64,000 bases of DNA from assembly GCA_036345935.2 (NCBI GenBank), contig JADWOT020000003.1:10316368-10380367 (forward strand), read 5' to 3'. Made by a program: the position numbers and the translations under genes. Positions within the stretch are counted from its first letter, which is position 1. Each line of letters opens with the position of its first letter. This DNA is from Taenia hydatigena (taxonomy: Eukaryota; Platyhelminthes; Cestoda; Cyclophyllidea; Taeniidae). Below, in pieces: positions 24,580 to 36,064 of the stretch. The notes beneath the pieces are model-generated. The model did no database searches, had not been told where the DNA came from, and saw nothing but the letters and a program-made list of their open reading frames with translations.

Positions 24580-25828
24580 CCATGGTGGTTGCGCGACCTT
24601 CTAATCACACGACACGAAACGAGCCGATGTGCCAACGCCATAATGAGATTAACTCCATAGTCCCTTCCTCCCCTTCCACATTGTCAGTCTTTAAGCCTCG
24701 CCATCTCTGACTTGCAGTCAACCTACGCTAGCATTCTTCCGATATGGTGGGTACCAGTAGCACCATGTTACATTTTCTTGTCTCTTTATCCTCACCACTT
24801 CTCATTTAGTGCTTTCCATCACTTCTCTGCCATTACAATTCCCTTATTCCATTGCCATGGCACTCACGATGGCATGCTTTTGTTTCACTTTAGAAACAGC
24901 GCAAAATCACTTAAATTCCAGCTGAATTGGCACTCAAGCTATGCGAATTCCTAGGTGTGGAGGACATGGTGAATTCTTGCAACGCCATTCCCAACTGACG
25001 ATGAATACTATCAAGACGATGACCAAGAGAAGCGATGCACCATTACGTCAATAATTGGAGGCGGCTCGATAAGCACCTGTGTTGCCTCCTATTTTCCGAA
25101 AACTCACCACGTATCGACAGGAACTTACTTCCTGCAATTAAATATCGCCTAAACGAAATGAGATCTTTCCAGCATCGCTCGGTTCAATCAAGCCAATCCT
25201 CTTCTCGGCAGTTTATTCATTGCTGCCTAATATTCAGCGCTCATGTATTTCATTCCTCCCTGCTCTACAACCAATCGTATCACCTAGAGACTTTCGCCAC
25301 CATACATCGTGATGAATCACTGAGGCGTACCCCGTATCTCATAGATAAAATCGAGTTTAAAAAGTTTATCCATGATGCTCACGCGAATGAAGAAGGCGGC
25401 ACGATATGTTACTATAAATATGGAGAAAGGAACTCCAAAGGTGACATCTTGGACTACGACTGCTACGTATTCCTCATGGATCCGGAATTTCGTTCCGGAG
25501 ATCAGCTACTGCGCCTCCTGGACGCCATTAGGCCGCATCAATTATTAATCATAGCAATCTTTCCACGCCGTTTTGACAATGCAATTAATGACATGCAAAT
25601 CGTTGCAAATTTTATTACGAGATATACAACTTCGTGGATTGCCTACTTGCTACTACTGCAGTAGATTGGAGACTGTTTTGTGTCAGGCGAATTGAAACCG
25701 GATGCTACAACTTGGCGGAGATACTGTAATTCGTTCATTACGACTTCCAGTTGAGGGCTGTCCACGGAAGCCGTAGAAGCAAAGGCGCTCCTTCCAAGTA
25801 TCGAACTCTTGAAAGACGCCCCTTGTAA
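24580..25828 (+). pseudogene. F-box family copy F2, with promoter, start exon and C-terminal domain
   Basis: The TATA-like TCTTTAAG (24688-24695) lies 49 bp before ATG (24744-24746), which is followed directly by donor GTGGGT. A 147-bp intron ends in CACTTTAG, and exon 2 begins in phase at 24894 (KQRKIT). The F-box is recognisable (IPAELALKLCEFLGVED) but broken by TAA at 24912 and TGA at 24996. In another frame the conserved downstream part is open (25035-25664): WRRLDKHLCCLLF, then KGDILDYDCYVFLM, then HQLLIIAIFPRRF. A further frame change leads to VDWRLFCVRR and an end at 25828. At least two stops and two frameshifts make it a pseudogene, but it preserves the fullest copy of the family sequence. 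Confidence 0.8.
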
Positions 25829-27242
25829 TATGCACCGAAATGCACTGCGTTTTTGTGACTAAACTTGCTTTTTTCTCAACAATATTGGTGGCTCTCAGCA
25901 CGTCTTTCGTGGGCTCACATTCTCAAGCTGATACTATTCATTAATATTCCTGTGTTCTCGTGCTAAATCCCTTGCCATGTCAGGTTGAGGACTTAAAAGG
26001 AACAAGCGTTATATTCGAAGGATTGAAGTGTGAAAATTCGGCGACTTAGTGCTTGAAGAATGTTTCCACCTAGTCAAAGGCTTTGCAGCTTCACGTACGG
26101 CAATTTGGCATTGTTGATATCATTTTTAGGAAAAGTTATCACGCAGCCTCCGAAATCTTGTAACTCACCTGTTACAGGTCGCAGTTTAAACACGTCATTC
26201 ACACTGCATTAAATGTGTTGTCGTGAGTGTAAAGTAGGCCCGTCAATTCGCCCCTTCGACTTGTCAATTCGCTGACACCCACATCTTTTGCGCAAGATCT
26301 GCGGGCACATTTCTAGGTAATAGCTAGCTTCAATTGCCTCAACATACTTCTCCTTCTTTCTTTGCTTTCATCGCTCCACACTTAGTCGTTTCTTTATTTC
26401 TGTGACCGAGTTTCATTTATTTGCTTTTCACATCACTCACCGTAACACATGATTTGCCATGCAACAAATCAAGTGTAAAACCACATTTATTATCCCATTT
26501 GGCACTACACATCTGCAAATTCGTCGATGTATCAAAGGTGGTGATAAGCTGCATGGATTGTGAATGCTTCTATCATAGCGATGATCTACTGCCGCGAGTC
26601 AGCAGGACAAGCATTTCGTTCAGCCGCAGAATTGAGACATCGCATGTCTGCGCTTCTAAACTCCTCATAGTTGTTTGTCGTTGTGCGTTCAGTGTTTGGA
26701 ACAGACTCATGTTAAAACACGCATAATGGGAAAGTGGACGCCTCAGTTTTTCAAAATCAAGTAGACCAAGTCCAAGTCTCTTATGAAAGTCATTGCCTTC
26801 CTTTGAGCCCACATGTTCAAGTCGACGTCTACACACAGAGTTCCACCACACAAGCTTCTATGACTACACCGACCATCCGATTCGGAATATCTATGCACCA
26901 AAGTGGAAGGAGAGCCACTTTAAGATGATCTTGGTTAGTCTGCACCCACTTCCTCCACAAGCTGCTGCCTCTGCTCGCTTAATTTTGCAAATCACAGGAC
27001 CACAGCGATTAATCTCTAGTTAATGAAGTTAGCTAACATCCAATCGACACGCCACTCGCTCGGCAAGTGTACTGTCGTAGCTGAACGACTCGGCCACCCT
27101 TTACCTCACATCTTCTAAGCTCAGCAGGAAGTAGCACCATAAACTTCTTTCAAAACAAAGCCACCACGTATGTAGTCAACAACAGAAACATGTGAATTAA
27201 TTGAATGCCCACAAACTGCCGCAGCAAGTGCTTGCCCTATTT
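25829..27242. other. F2 3' flank and sequence without a clear gene
   Basis: Around 26080-26110 the text GCTTCACGTACGGCAATTTGGC matches 46800-46825, downstream of copy F7, so the shared 3' flank extends at least 250 bp past the coding region. Farther on, a plus-strand frame ending near 26930 reads NIYAPKWKESHFKMIL before a GTTAGT donor-like site. It is not recognised. Confidence 0.4.
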
Positions 27243-27487
27243 TCACGTCATCATTACCATTGGCAGCATATTCACTACGCTAAACGGAGTGTGGGAAAAG
27301 TTTATTTCCTTGATTAGAACGTAAAACCTTAAGGGAGGCATGAGTAAATTGCAAAACCTGCGACACACGCTTCCAACATGTCCCAACACTTTGAAATGAT
27401 CTGGGTTTATTTGTCTTAAGATTTTAAGTTTGTTAACGAATTCGGTAAATGCTCCACGCAAACCAGTTTTCTGCTTAGTTAACTTAG
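27243..27487 (-). CDS. Possible terminal exon, unrecognised
   Basis: A good acceptor (TTGTTTAGCTTTGCAG) precedes 80 open codons ending at a TGA at 27243. The block reads like a globular protein (GAFTEFVNKLKILRQINPDH, then VGSVCRRFCNLL). The VxxVCRRF run resembles the second half of many F-box domains, but the first half is not evident. A chance frame is possible. Confidence 0.25.
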
Positions 27488-27835
27488 CTGCAAAGCTAAA
27501 CAATTAAAAGCACTTCTTCCTCATGTGAATTTACTTTCTGAACCCCGTGCAACGTTAACTGACTCACGAAATCAGAACGTGATAAATGTTCGGATGAATG
27601 GGCTAGTCATTGCTTAAAGCCACCCATAATAAAAGGATGTAAGCCCATATTTGACAGTGAAAGTAATATTTTAAACACATGCCTACGCTAAAGACTAGTC
27701 AGCCGAAAATCACAAGCGAGTAATTAAACTCGGATTTCTATATCTGCATGAAGTCTTGCACTTCGTGTGCCCCAATTGGATGGTCCGAACTGATTAGGAC
27801 TTCAAAATATGTCGAATCGCAAAACAAGATTCCCT

Positions 27836-28119
27836 TTACTTGAGAGTATCTGTTGGTGAGAGGAAAGTGAAAAGTTCTTTGGCAGCCTCGTAGGTAACAA
27901 ACTTCTCGACTGCTTTGACGGCTTTCTTAACAATAGGCTTGACAGCAGCTTTCTATACCACTGGCGTGAGATCTTCTAGCTGGAATTTCACTTCGTCGCT
28001 GCCGCTCTCGCTGACACTGGTGCTGCCACTGTTGATGGCAAGATCACGCAAGCGAGCAGGAGAAGGAATTCTGCAGCTAGTATTACGGACAGGCTTGTTA
28101 TCATGGTGCTTTTTTCCAT
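27836..28119 (-). pseudogene. Decayed gene for a small secreted helical protein
   Basis: The minus-strand ATG at 28119 (or 28104) opens a textbook signal peptide: a short polar start, the hydrophobic core SVILAAEFLLLLACVIL, and a cleavage-like STVAA. Near 28015-28025 the reading must shift by one base to enter SESGSDEVKFQLEDL. After an in-frame TAG at 27953 a Lys/Val/Ala-rich amphipathic stretch follows (KPIVKKAVKAVEKF), and the frame ends TAA at 27836. The intact form would be about 95 residues. The TAG could instead lie in a very short intron, but 33 bp is unlikely. The size and layout fit small secreted proteins such as parasite or venom-type secretions, but I recognise no family. TATA-like text (TACATAGTAAATTAAA) lies about 50 bp upstream. 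Confidence 0.55.
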
Positions 28120-28679
28120 CACTGTGTGCTCAATTTTGACTCTGCGCTGGTGTGGCACACCCTTTAATTTACTATGTACCACTGCGTGTGCGCGTGAGTG
28201 TGTCTGCAACACAAACAATTGCGTCATCGATCGTCACGGTGTGTGAATGGGAGTTTGCTGTGTAAGTGAAGCTGCAATGGACGCGTTGGATGTGTGAGAT
28301 ATGTGAGGGTGGCTGCAATGCGTATAAGGCACTCAGTTACCTACGCCAAGGAGAAACAGTAAAGTATTCTTCGTGTCTTCCACTAATAAGTATGCAATTT
28401 TAGCTGTGTATTCTGAACTCTATAGCATTTGGCATGGCATAGATAATATAAGGAAAAACGCCTAGTGAGGCCTTTGAGCATTCTGGTTCTATCTAGCTGA
28501 TGTTCGAACATTGGTGAGCATAGGGCAGGGTCTTGTAGAAGCATCACCAACGAAGGAGATCCCTATCTGACACTGCGCATGCAGCAATGCAGTAGGGCAT
28601 CTTTGCTAGCCCACAGCATGTTAATAGTGAATGGAAGTGCTGGTTGGACTAAGCAAAGTCCATCTATAGCAGCGCCGTC

Positions 28680-28964
28680 TCAGATTACGTACTTGAACGC
28701 AGCGAACCTACTTCCCGTTGTCAAATAATGTATGAAGGAAATGGAATTTTTCCAACGAAATTCATGCCAATCAGACCCATTCTCTTCTGGTAGCTCAGTG
28801 ACCATTGCTATATTTTTGACGCTCTTGCACTTCAGTTCCTCGTGCTCTGCGAATAGATGTATTAACTTGTTATTTTGAGCAGCATGAAGCTTAATAGCCC
28901 ATTGAAGCCTATCCCGTACCTTATGGGTACCGTTGATGTAATGAATTCTAACTATGCTCCCCAT
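28680..28964 (-). CDS. Candidate protein-coding exon or small gene (94 aa)
   Basis: An acceptor with a good pyrimidine tract (CTTCTAACATCTCTTGCAG) is followed within a few bases by ATG (28964). The 94 codons read like a real protein (VRDRLQWAIKLHAAQNNKL, IHLFAEHEELKCKSVKN, SDWHEFRWKN) and end at TGA. Base composition and codon variety are protein-like, but I recognise no domain. It may be a terminal exon using the upstream acceptor or a single-exon gene. Confidence 0.4.
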   Translation of the reverse strand: MGSIVRIHYINGTHKVRDRLQWAIKLHAAQNNKLIHLFAEHEELKCKSVKNIAMVTELPEENGSDWHEFRWKNSISFIHYLTTGSRFAAFKYVI

Positions 28965-28994
28965 GCTGCTGCAAGAGATGTTAGAAGGGCACAA

Positions 28995-30869
28995 TATGTA
29001 GACATCTTGGTGAGGTCAGTCTATTCCCTCTCCCAAGGGGCATGATGCTTGCCTCTCGTTGTCTCTATCAATCAAGCCATCGATGAGCACAAATCGCGGC
29101 AAAGGCAGTGTTCGGTTCTCCGTTTCATTGGAAGGTCAAATCACGAGCAAGGCGTCTGACAATTGAGACCTTTCAAAATTTTGTCAGAATGTGAATTGAG
29201 TGAGTGATAGAGGACCATGCAAAGGAAAGCGTGAATGTCTAAGCTTTTTCTAAAATTGAGAGCATCAAGTTAGTGTCTCTTTATGAAGGACGTTTATAAT
29301 TTGTCAACATGGCATTTCTTTGATCGTCAACCGTGAGTAGAGGTCTACTGCACAAGTTAATGTGACCAGCCTGCTTATCCCGTTTGGCATGCCCAAGCAA
29401 CATGGTGGTAGGGCCACCAGTTTGGAATGACTTCAACCATTCTCCGCTATAATTTTCGGCCTAATCACGGACATGGCATTGCGAGCATCAAGTTCGGCCC
29501 ATGGCACAGGGAAGCAAGGCACCGCAGCAGTAGCGATGACAACTTCTGACTTACCGAAACGCTTCTCTTAAAATACGACGGACGCTCCTATACACACTGA
29601 TGATGTCACAAGCTTCCTCATCGATTCATGCGCTATTTGTCAGATCTGACAATCAGACGTCCCTCTCACGATGTGCGAACCCTCGAATTTTGCTTTACAT
29701 GAAGCCTCGTTCATAGTTAAGTGCTTTGAAACGATAACTTACCTAAAGAAATCGGCATGGCTCTAAGCTTACAAAGGCATTTCTGTGTTCTTGGGGCAAC
29801 ATTAGGAATGCGACGGGGGCGTGAGAGCCACAAACATGGTTTGAGGCCTGCGAAACCTCCCCTCTCTCCTTACAGCCGCGAAAATGGACGGATATAGCAC
29901 GTCTGGAGTCGTGTGTGCGTGTGTTGTGCGCTGGACAACATGTAATGTGCCGGTGGACCACGTTGATCGCATCCAACCTCAAAATCAAAGCCATTCAACG
30001 TAAAATAATTTGGGTCGCTCATTAATCAGAAGGCAAGTGTTATTTTGGATAGACCTTGGATGCACATAGAGCGGAACAGGGTGCTCCCATTCTGCATTTC
30101 CTATTTAGTTGAACCATATGAGAAAGGATTAATTGCAGTTAATTGTAGTTGTGAATAGCATAAACACAAATTCTGCCCAAATGTTTGGATGGAGAAGACC
30201 AGCAGCACAGACACCAACTCGCATTGTAAGGTGGTTAGTTTCCCAACGAAATAGGATCAGGAACCACCCACGCATATGAGTTACGACAACCCTATGTTGC
30301 AACCACATCCACAGTATCCTTTAAAGGCTCTCTGTGTCTTAGTCAGAGTTAGACAAGCTTCTTCTTTATCCTGTTTTCCATTATAATTTTTTACCTCTGC
30401 GAATGCAGAAGCACCTCCTCACAAGTTCACCCTCGACTCAGACGCATTTAAAAGCTACTTAGCTGCAAGGAGCATGCTATCTGGTGGTAGATCTGATTAA
30501 AGGATGGATCATGAAATCACAAAATTCATCGCAGATCCTTCCTACTAGAACTACACTCAAGCTGGCCATCCTCTTTATAAATTATTGGAATATAGACATG
30601 TGCTTTGTAGTGGGCAACATGTTGAAGGTTTTTGATGCAAATAGACTCTGATTTTCCCCTAGAATTCGATCAAGGTAGGTAGCACTTGCTAAGGGAAGTT
30701 TAATTCATTTGAGAAGGAGGGAAGGAAGCACGCTTCGCATCTCAACTTACTTTAAAATTCCACAGTTTATTATCATTAGAAAGGGATTTTGAATAGCCTT
30801 TTACAGTAGGCATGCTTGACATCAGAATGAAGATCTTTGAGCTGATGAGTCGCACATGTCCCTGCCGCT
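28995..30869. other. Mostly unannotated; one possible terminal exon
   Basis: At 29876-30003 (+) a strong acceptor (CCCCTCTCTCCTTACAG) opens a frame reading AKMDGYSTSGVVCACVVRW and ending at TAA. On the opposite strand a clean donor TTTAG/GTAAGT at 29743 argues for a competing minus-strand exon. One of the two may be real; neither has a partner exon that I could link. The remainder shows nothing. Confidence 0.25.
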
Positions 30870-31140
30870 TTGAATATCTCTATTTACTACGAGCCGATGT
30901 GTCGACCTCTTCTGAGCACGACAAAAGTTATTCCATTCATATACGAAAACAATGGGACCACCCTGCTTGGATCAAATAAAAATGGCGATTGCTGGTTGTC
31001 AGCCCTATTCGCTGCCATTAAATTTGCTCACAAGTCAAGCAGATGGCGATAGTGTGAAAGAGAAGTTAAAGAACTGAGACGCTTTTGTTCCACAGCAAAT
31101 CTTCGTCCCCAAACATATCAGATCCGCAAATGCATGCTAT
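30850..31140 (+). pseudogene. Broken open frame upstream of family-2 element
   Basis: About 97 plus-strand codons from 30867 to a TAA near 31161 read like protein with one TAG at 31050. The centre, GSNKNGDCWLSALFAAI, contains GDCWL, the sequence around the active cysteine of calpains, but the flanking residues do not otherwise fit that family. It lies directly before the repeated element at 31170 and may be part of the same ancient gene. Confidence 0.25.
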
Positions 31141-31169
31141 TGCGTGGATTGGAAGAATAAGTGTGTCTT

Positions 31170-31935
31170 GCTTGCCCTTATGATGGAAGACTCTGGTGTG
31201 GGAAGACCACAACACAATCGCTGCTGCTCTTCCCACTATCAATGCTGATGGCGCAGCCATCGCTTCTGCTAACATAGCACCGGGTGAGGACGCCAACGCA
31301 TCGTCAGAAGAGTCAAACAGCACGACGGCTTAAAAGTGTCAGCGTTGCGTCTACATAGGGACATTTATGTTACAGCGGCCAATGCAGAGGACGAGAGGAG
31401 TCGCAGCCAAAATAAATCAAACAATTGAAAGTGGTGCATCTGCACTGGAACATAACATTATTCGAAGCTTCACAATTGTCTTCCCATCATCCACATTCTT
31501 CAATCTTAATGAGGTTTTTGCTTAAGTAACTTATGCAGAGTTTCTTTGATCCCAATCCCACTCAGCATGCTTTGCATTACTTTGCCTAAAGTGCTTGGCT
31601 ATTTTGAGAACCAAGTTGACGACGTCTTGTCCTGCAGATCTAGTTCCATCATGTTCCATCTTTCAGTCCTTCATAGTTAGGGCAGTAAATAAATTAAGGA
31701 GACAAAGTTGCAACAGTGTATTTCAATTGATATTTGTCAACAAATTGGCAGCTTAGTGGGGATATCCTTGCATCAACTACGAAATTATTTGATTCATCTG
31801 CTCTGTATGCTCTCCGGACCCTATGGCATGTCACTAGAAAATTGGGCATATGGTGAGAATGGTCTCTGTCAACATGACGACGCTGACTCGCGTAATGCGT
31901 TCGTCTTGTTTGTTTCATTTCTCACATAATTGCAG
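31170..31935 (+). repeat. Family-2 element, copy 1 (gene-derived)
   Basis: It is homologous to 44850-45485 over its whole length. In the plus-strand frame both copies translate to related peptides: PGEDANASSEESNSTT against LGEDAKAVIEESNSTT, and YLSTNWQLSGDILASTTKLF against YLSTDWQFSWNILSSTAKVF. Conservative replacements suggest an ancestral coding sequence, now with several stops in each copy. At both loci the element lies upstream of the tail of an F-box family copy (here about 32100-32150, matching 46620-46665), so it probably moved together with it. The protein is not recognised. Confidence 0.55.
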
Positions 31936-33053
31936 GACTGAAAATTGCAAGCACGCATCACAAGCGAGCATTGGTGAGCGAGTCCAAGTCCGATTGCGAA
32001 TGTTCACAGCTCTGCGAAGGATTTAACATCGCATTCACATGCTTCTAACTCACTGTTTACATCCGTTTCAGCAGGTTCATTAACCCTACAACAGCGTGCG
32101 GACATGCTATGCTTTACTTACGGCATGGATACACTGCGTTTATCAAACCACATCATCCAGCTCGACAGCCCCACCACGATGTCAACACATTGTGCCCTTC
32201 GTGTCGCCTAGTTTTAGTCACATCTTTAACCTGCGACCATAACACCTCCATTACATGATTTTCGGGTGTTACACAATGTTTTCTCCCCATGAATGCCACA
32301 ACTGAGGCCAGACATGGCTTCCGATCACCAGACGTGTTAATTACTCACCTTCGAATGTCTGTTGCTGCATTGTATAAACGAGGAATTTAAGTCATAATGA
32401 GAGCTATTGCGCTAAATGCATTAATTTATTATACCTAGTCACTGTTCTGGCAGGCCCGACCCCAGTGCAGTGACGGTTCAAATGCATCGTTGTACCACCT
32501 CCAGATAGACACGCATGCTTTGAGAAGAAGCAGGTTGTAGCGCAATGTTTGTAGTGCTTATTTATCGTGGTAACACTACTCAGCGTATTTTACCTACCGT
32601 GGTCCTGATGGATATTAAATAGTGAATCTTTGCCGGGGCAGGAAACGGAGCAGGAATTGATATGCGATCCGTGCACAGATGTTGCACCAAACAAGCCTCT
32701 GCCCTACTTGAAGTTAGTTGCTGATATTACTCACTGCTTATCAGCTAACTACTTCATAAATACTCGTGAATCACTGCATGACTTAAAACACGGCTGAGAT
32801 AGAATGACGCCTTAGTGGCAGTGCCTGCATCAAATCTGCCCTTCACGCCTTCAAGCATGATACGTGTGCCATTTGAATTCTCCTCCCAACAAATATGAAC
32901 GTCCATGCAGTAAGCGAGTCTACGCTAATGGGTTTGAAAGCCGCAAAATTAAGTGAGAAAGGACAGAAAGCTGCGGCACGGGAAGAGAGCAATATTTGAG
33001 TTGGCAGTCACAGAGAGAAGCAACACTTGCAAGAAAGTGTCAGTTTTCTTCAT
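31936..33053. other. Shared F-box 3' flank, then no gene seen
   Basis: TTTACTTACGGCATGGATACACTGCG at about 32112-32137 corresponds to the sequence 3' of copy F7 (46620). The rest, to 33053, has no long frame, RNA or repeat that I can identify. Confidence 0.4.
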
Positions 33054-33740
33054 TCACAGGTCGTGATGGACTAATTGTGACAGCGCCTTTAAATTGAGGC
33101 TTTCAACTGCAAGACGTTTGACACACCATAGTCGCCACCCCGAGTCTATTATGTGTGTATAGCAGTCGTATTGCACACTGATAAATTCTGCCGTACTCAT
33201 GTAGTATGCTGATGGAATCAATATGACGCGAAGCACGCTGTAGTGGTATGACCAGGTAGAGCGTTTAATAGTATTCACAGCAATATAAATGCATATAAAA
33301 CGTGCAGATGGCAGATGGCACTGCAGACATTCACTATATCCTCCACGCTGAGGTATTCGCATATTTTGGATGCCAAATCGGGTGGGAGGTCGGTGATTAT
33401 GAATTGCTCGCAAAGTGAAACGAAAGCGAGCTTTTATCAGAAACATGAGAGTGTGATGAATGTGTAGTGATGTTGGAAGATACAAGTCGGGATACATAGG
33501 ACAGGTGGTGAAAATGAGCGAGGAGGAAGGAATAATAAGAGGCAAATAGAATCTACCGGAACCCACCATGCTGGAAAGGTGATAGAGTAGGTGGTGTGAC
33601 AGAGGTGACGAGGTTTAAATACTGCAGCCTCGGAAGGGGGTAGGGAATGAGAGTGGGGAAATCGATTGACCTCACAGTGGCGTTGACACATTCGGCGGTT
33701 CTGTGTCGTCTGGTGTGAGTGTTACGCGATCGTCTAACCT
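33054..33740 (-). pseudogene. F-box family copy F3, internally deleted
   Basis: The TATA-like TATTTAAA (33614-33621) lies 45 bp before ATG (33567-33569), followed by donor GTGGGT. The F-box at 33301-33397 is the cleanest of all copies at the peptide level (DLPPDLASKICEYL, then VEDIVNVCSAI), but the acceptor CACTTTAG has become CACTTTGCG. The F-box therefore lies in another frame of a read-through frame that starts at the ATG. The middle region (LDKH to DYDC) is deleted, and the end SGWRLWCVKR matches the C-terminal WR block of F2 and F7. The upstream 120 bp with GTGAGGTCA and a C-rich run match F1 and F5. Confidence 0.75.
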
Positions 33741-33985
33741 CGACCAGCTGTCCTTTGCCGTCTAATGGTAAAGAAGGACGCAAACACAGCAGACGCGGTG
33801 GAGAGAGCATGAGCGTTTGCTAATGCGATAATACCGGCATAGCAGTAGTACATAGGCGTCAAATGAAGGCATACGTGGTTGATTTTTCTGCAAGAAGTTG
33901 ACAATCATCGCAGTGCTGCTAAGGTGTGATGCCATTGGAGAAGTCAGTAGGTCGTTTGGCACTAGAATCAGGCGTCAGCAGTCAC
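33741..33985. repeat. Shared distal flank of F3 (matches 39185-39380)
   Basis: GCGTCAAATGAAGGCA, GTTGATTTTT and AGGTGTGATGCCA-type text recurs in the same order upstream of copy F5. Duplication of F3 and F5 therefore included at least 300 bp of upstream DNA beyond the promoter. Confidence 0.6.
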
Positions 33986-34183
33986 TTTCTACCATCTCAT
34001 ACGAGCCGCACTGATTGGCCTACTAGTGAAACATTTCATATTTCACGGTTATTGCATTATTACCGCAAAGGCAAAAGAGAGTTAGTTGCCAAAGGCAAGG
34101 GGTATATTGGGAAGTTAGGTTCGGCAACGCCACAGAATCTTTTTCATCCGCATTAGCGGACTCTTTTTCACCTACCTCTGCAG

Positions 34184-34790
34184 CATTTGAGACAGCTTTG
34201 AGGATGGAAGTGCACATAATTCTGGGACGGAATGTGTGCCGACGACGTTGTGAAGGACTGAAGAAAAGGACCCTAGCAAAGGTAAAACTGCAAAGTCTTT
34301 TCTCTTCAGGTCAAAACGAAGAGCCACTCACGGAACTTATCAACGTCTCACGTTATATTTTGGCCATTCCACCGCGGGCAGAGGAGATGCTGGAAAAGAA
34401 CATGAATTAAGGAGAAGGATCTCCAGCATGGTTGTAACATTCGTCTTCAAATGGTTTAGGTTCCAGCTTGTGTCACGACAGGGGAAAAATCTGTTTAATG
34501 CTAATTTGTCCATGTACTCAGTCCAGTTCTTCGGCTATTCATGTCGATAGCAACAAGTCATGATGCTTAAATCCGTTTTGCTCAAGATGCAGTAATCTCT
34601 GTGATCCAAGGTGATTTGTTTATTGTTCTGCATCCCTCCCATGAGTGTTCCATGTTCCGTGTTCCAGGCTGTTGGCAAGATTTCTAGCTATGTTCAGTTC
34701 CGCCAGGATCACACCTCAATTCCACTTCTCATTCCTGCAAATAACCGAATGGCTGTGCTGTATCTCTGTTTTGAAGGCAACATACCTTAA
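34184..34790 (+). CDS. Two-exon gene model (3' end), unrecognised
   Basis: An acceptor with a strong pyrimidine tract (CACCTACCTCTGCAG) starts an exon at 34184 that reads ALRMEVHIILGRNVCRRRC and ends in phase 0 at 34281 (AAAG, donor GTAAAA). A 386-bp intron leads to the acceptor TGTTCCAG and an exon from 34668 reading AVGKISSYVQFRQDHTSIPL and on to a TAA at 34790. The join keeps frame. Upstream exons were not found. If the donor is not used, the first exon runs on to a TAA at 34410 with an equally plausible peptide (TELINVSRYILAIPPRAEEM), so the structure is uncertain. No family is recognised. Confidence 0.4.
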
Positions 34791-36064
34791 CTTCAGTGCT
34801 GGCGTGAGGTACTCAGTAGGCGATACAAAATGTGGGTATCATTGATGTCTACCTCGGGCTTGTTATCAACAGTATGCCTGTTGACATCAGAAAGGGTAGT
34901 AGACCTGATTGTTCGGCGAGAGTGGACCTGAAGTTGCCTGCATCAAATCACAGTAATAAGTTTACAAGCCCCTACCCTCTCTAGCCAGTTGTTCGTGCAA
35001 ATGTCTGTCGGAAATGGCGATGTCCTTGATTTCTCCGCTTCAGCCATCAAAAAAGCCATTCCCATCAGCTAATTATCAAAAGACAATATTATTCATGAGA
35101 GTGACGATACCAGTCACATGAGAAATGCATCACACAGAAAAGATAGTAAAAGCTGAGCGTCAAAATGATTTTGGGTGTTTGGCCACAGTTAGAGGTGACG
35201 AAGTGAAGCGGTTCCTGCTGAGGTTGCTCCACCCGCCATGAAGTAGAATTAAATTTTGGAACGCAAAATAAATGAAAGGGCGGAAGTGCTTTCCACTCCA
35301 AAACATGAGGTTTGCTTTGGAGTAGAAGTAAGAGGACTTAAAGAAGAAATGCTGCGCGAGGATAAACGCCATTGTCAAACCTTCTGTCGGGGTCATCACG
35401 GTGTCAACCATCAGCAAGCGATGCCTTTTCTCCATCGCATGTTCACTTAGTATTCAGATATTGAAATGATTTTAGATGTCTTCATATCAGCTTTGATTTT
35501 TGGATCAAACCATACAAAATCCCTCAAAGAACCACTTATCACTTGGGAGAAATTAACTCAGTTGCATCAACTTTCCTTTCCCCTTGACTGCTATGATTTT
35601 ATTTAGTTCAAACTAGGTTAAGTTGCCCATCCTTCTCCTTCTTGGTTTGGGCTGGCGTTTTGCTGAAGGATTGGAAGACTCGAACCCATGTGGGTGGTGT
35701 AATTTGCAGCGCTTTCGAAAAGAGTCCACGTCAGCTGTTAAACAGCACGGATCCCCTCCTGAAGGTGGTTAAAATGGAAAACGCGTCTAAAATAATGCTT
35801 GGTCACCTCTAAGTTTTGCAGCTGATACTGTTTTGGAATTGAAGAGTGTGATGCCCAGAAGAAGGTCGACAAATTATATCCAGCTGCACCTACATTATGC
35901 AGCATCTTAGGGTCCCTGGTACGTCTGAACCTAATGCTTCAAATTTGGAAGAAGAAATAAAAGTCACCTCGCGCTTTCAATACTTTTCCCATTCGAGTAT
36001 TTGTTTCCTCTGCATGGATTCCAAACTGGCTTTCAAGCCTCTTATGCATCCTTGTCCATGCTAG
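34791..36064. other. Competing open frames at 35160-35450, otherwise nothing seen
   Basis: A minus-strand ATG frame of 91 codons (35160-35435) overlaps a plus-strand frame (35256-35450). The plus-strand one contains a GTAAGA donor after GVE in phase 0 that could feed the exon starting at 36065. Neither is confirmed. Confidence 0.25.

Noticed and set aside
26180..26215. Possible F-box promoter (CGCAGTTTAAACACGTCATTCAC)
   Set aside because: It is similar to the TATA region, but there is no ATG/GT start and no F-box downstream.
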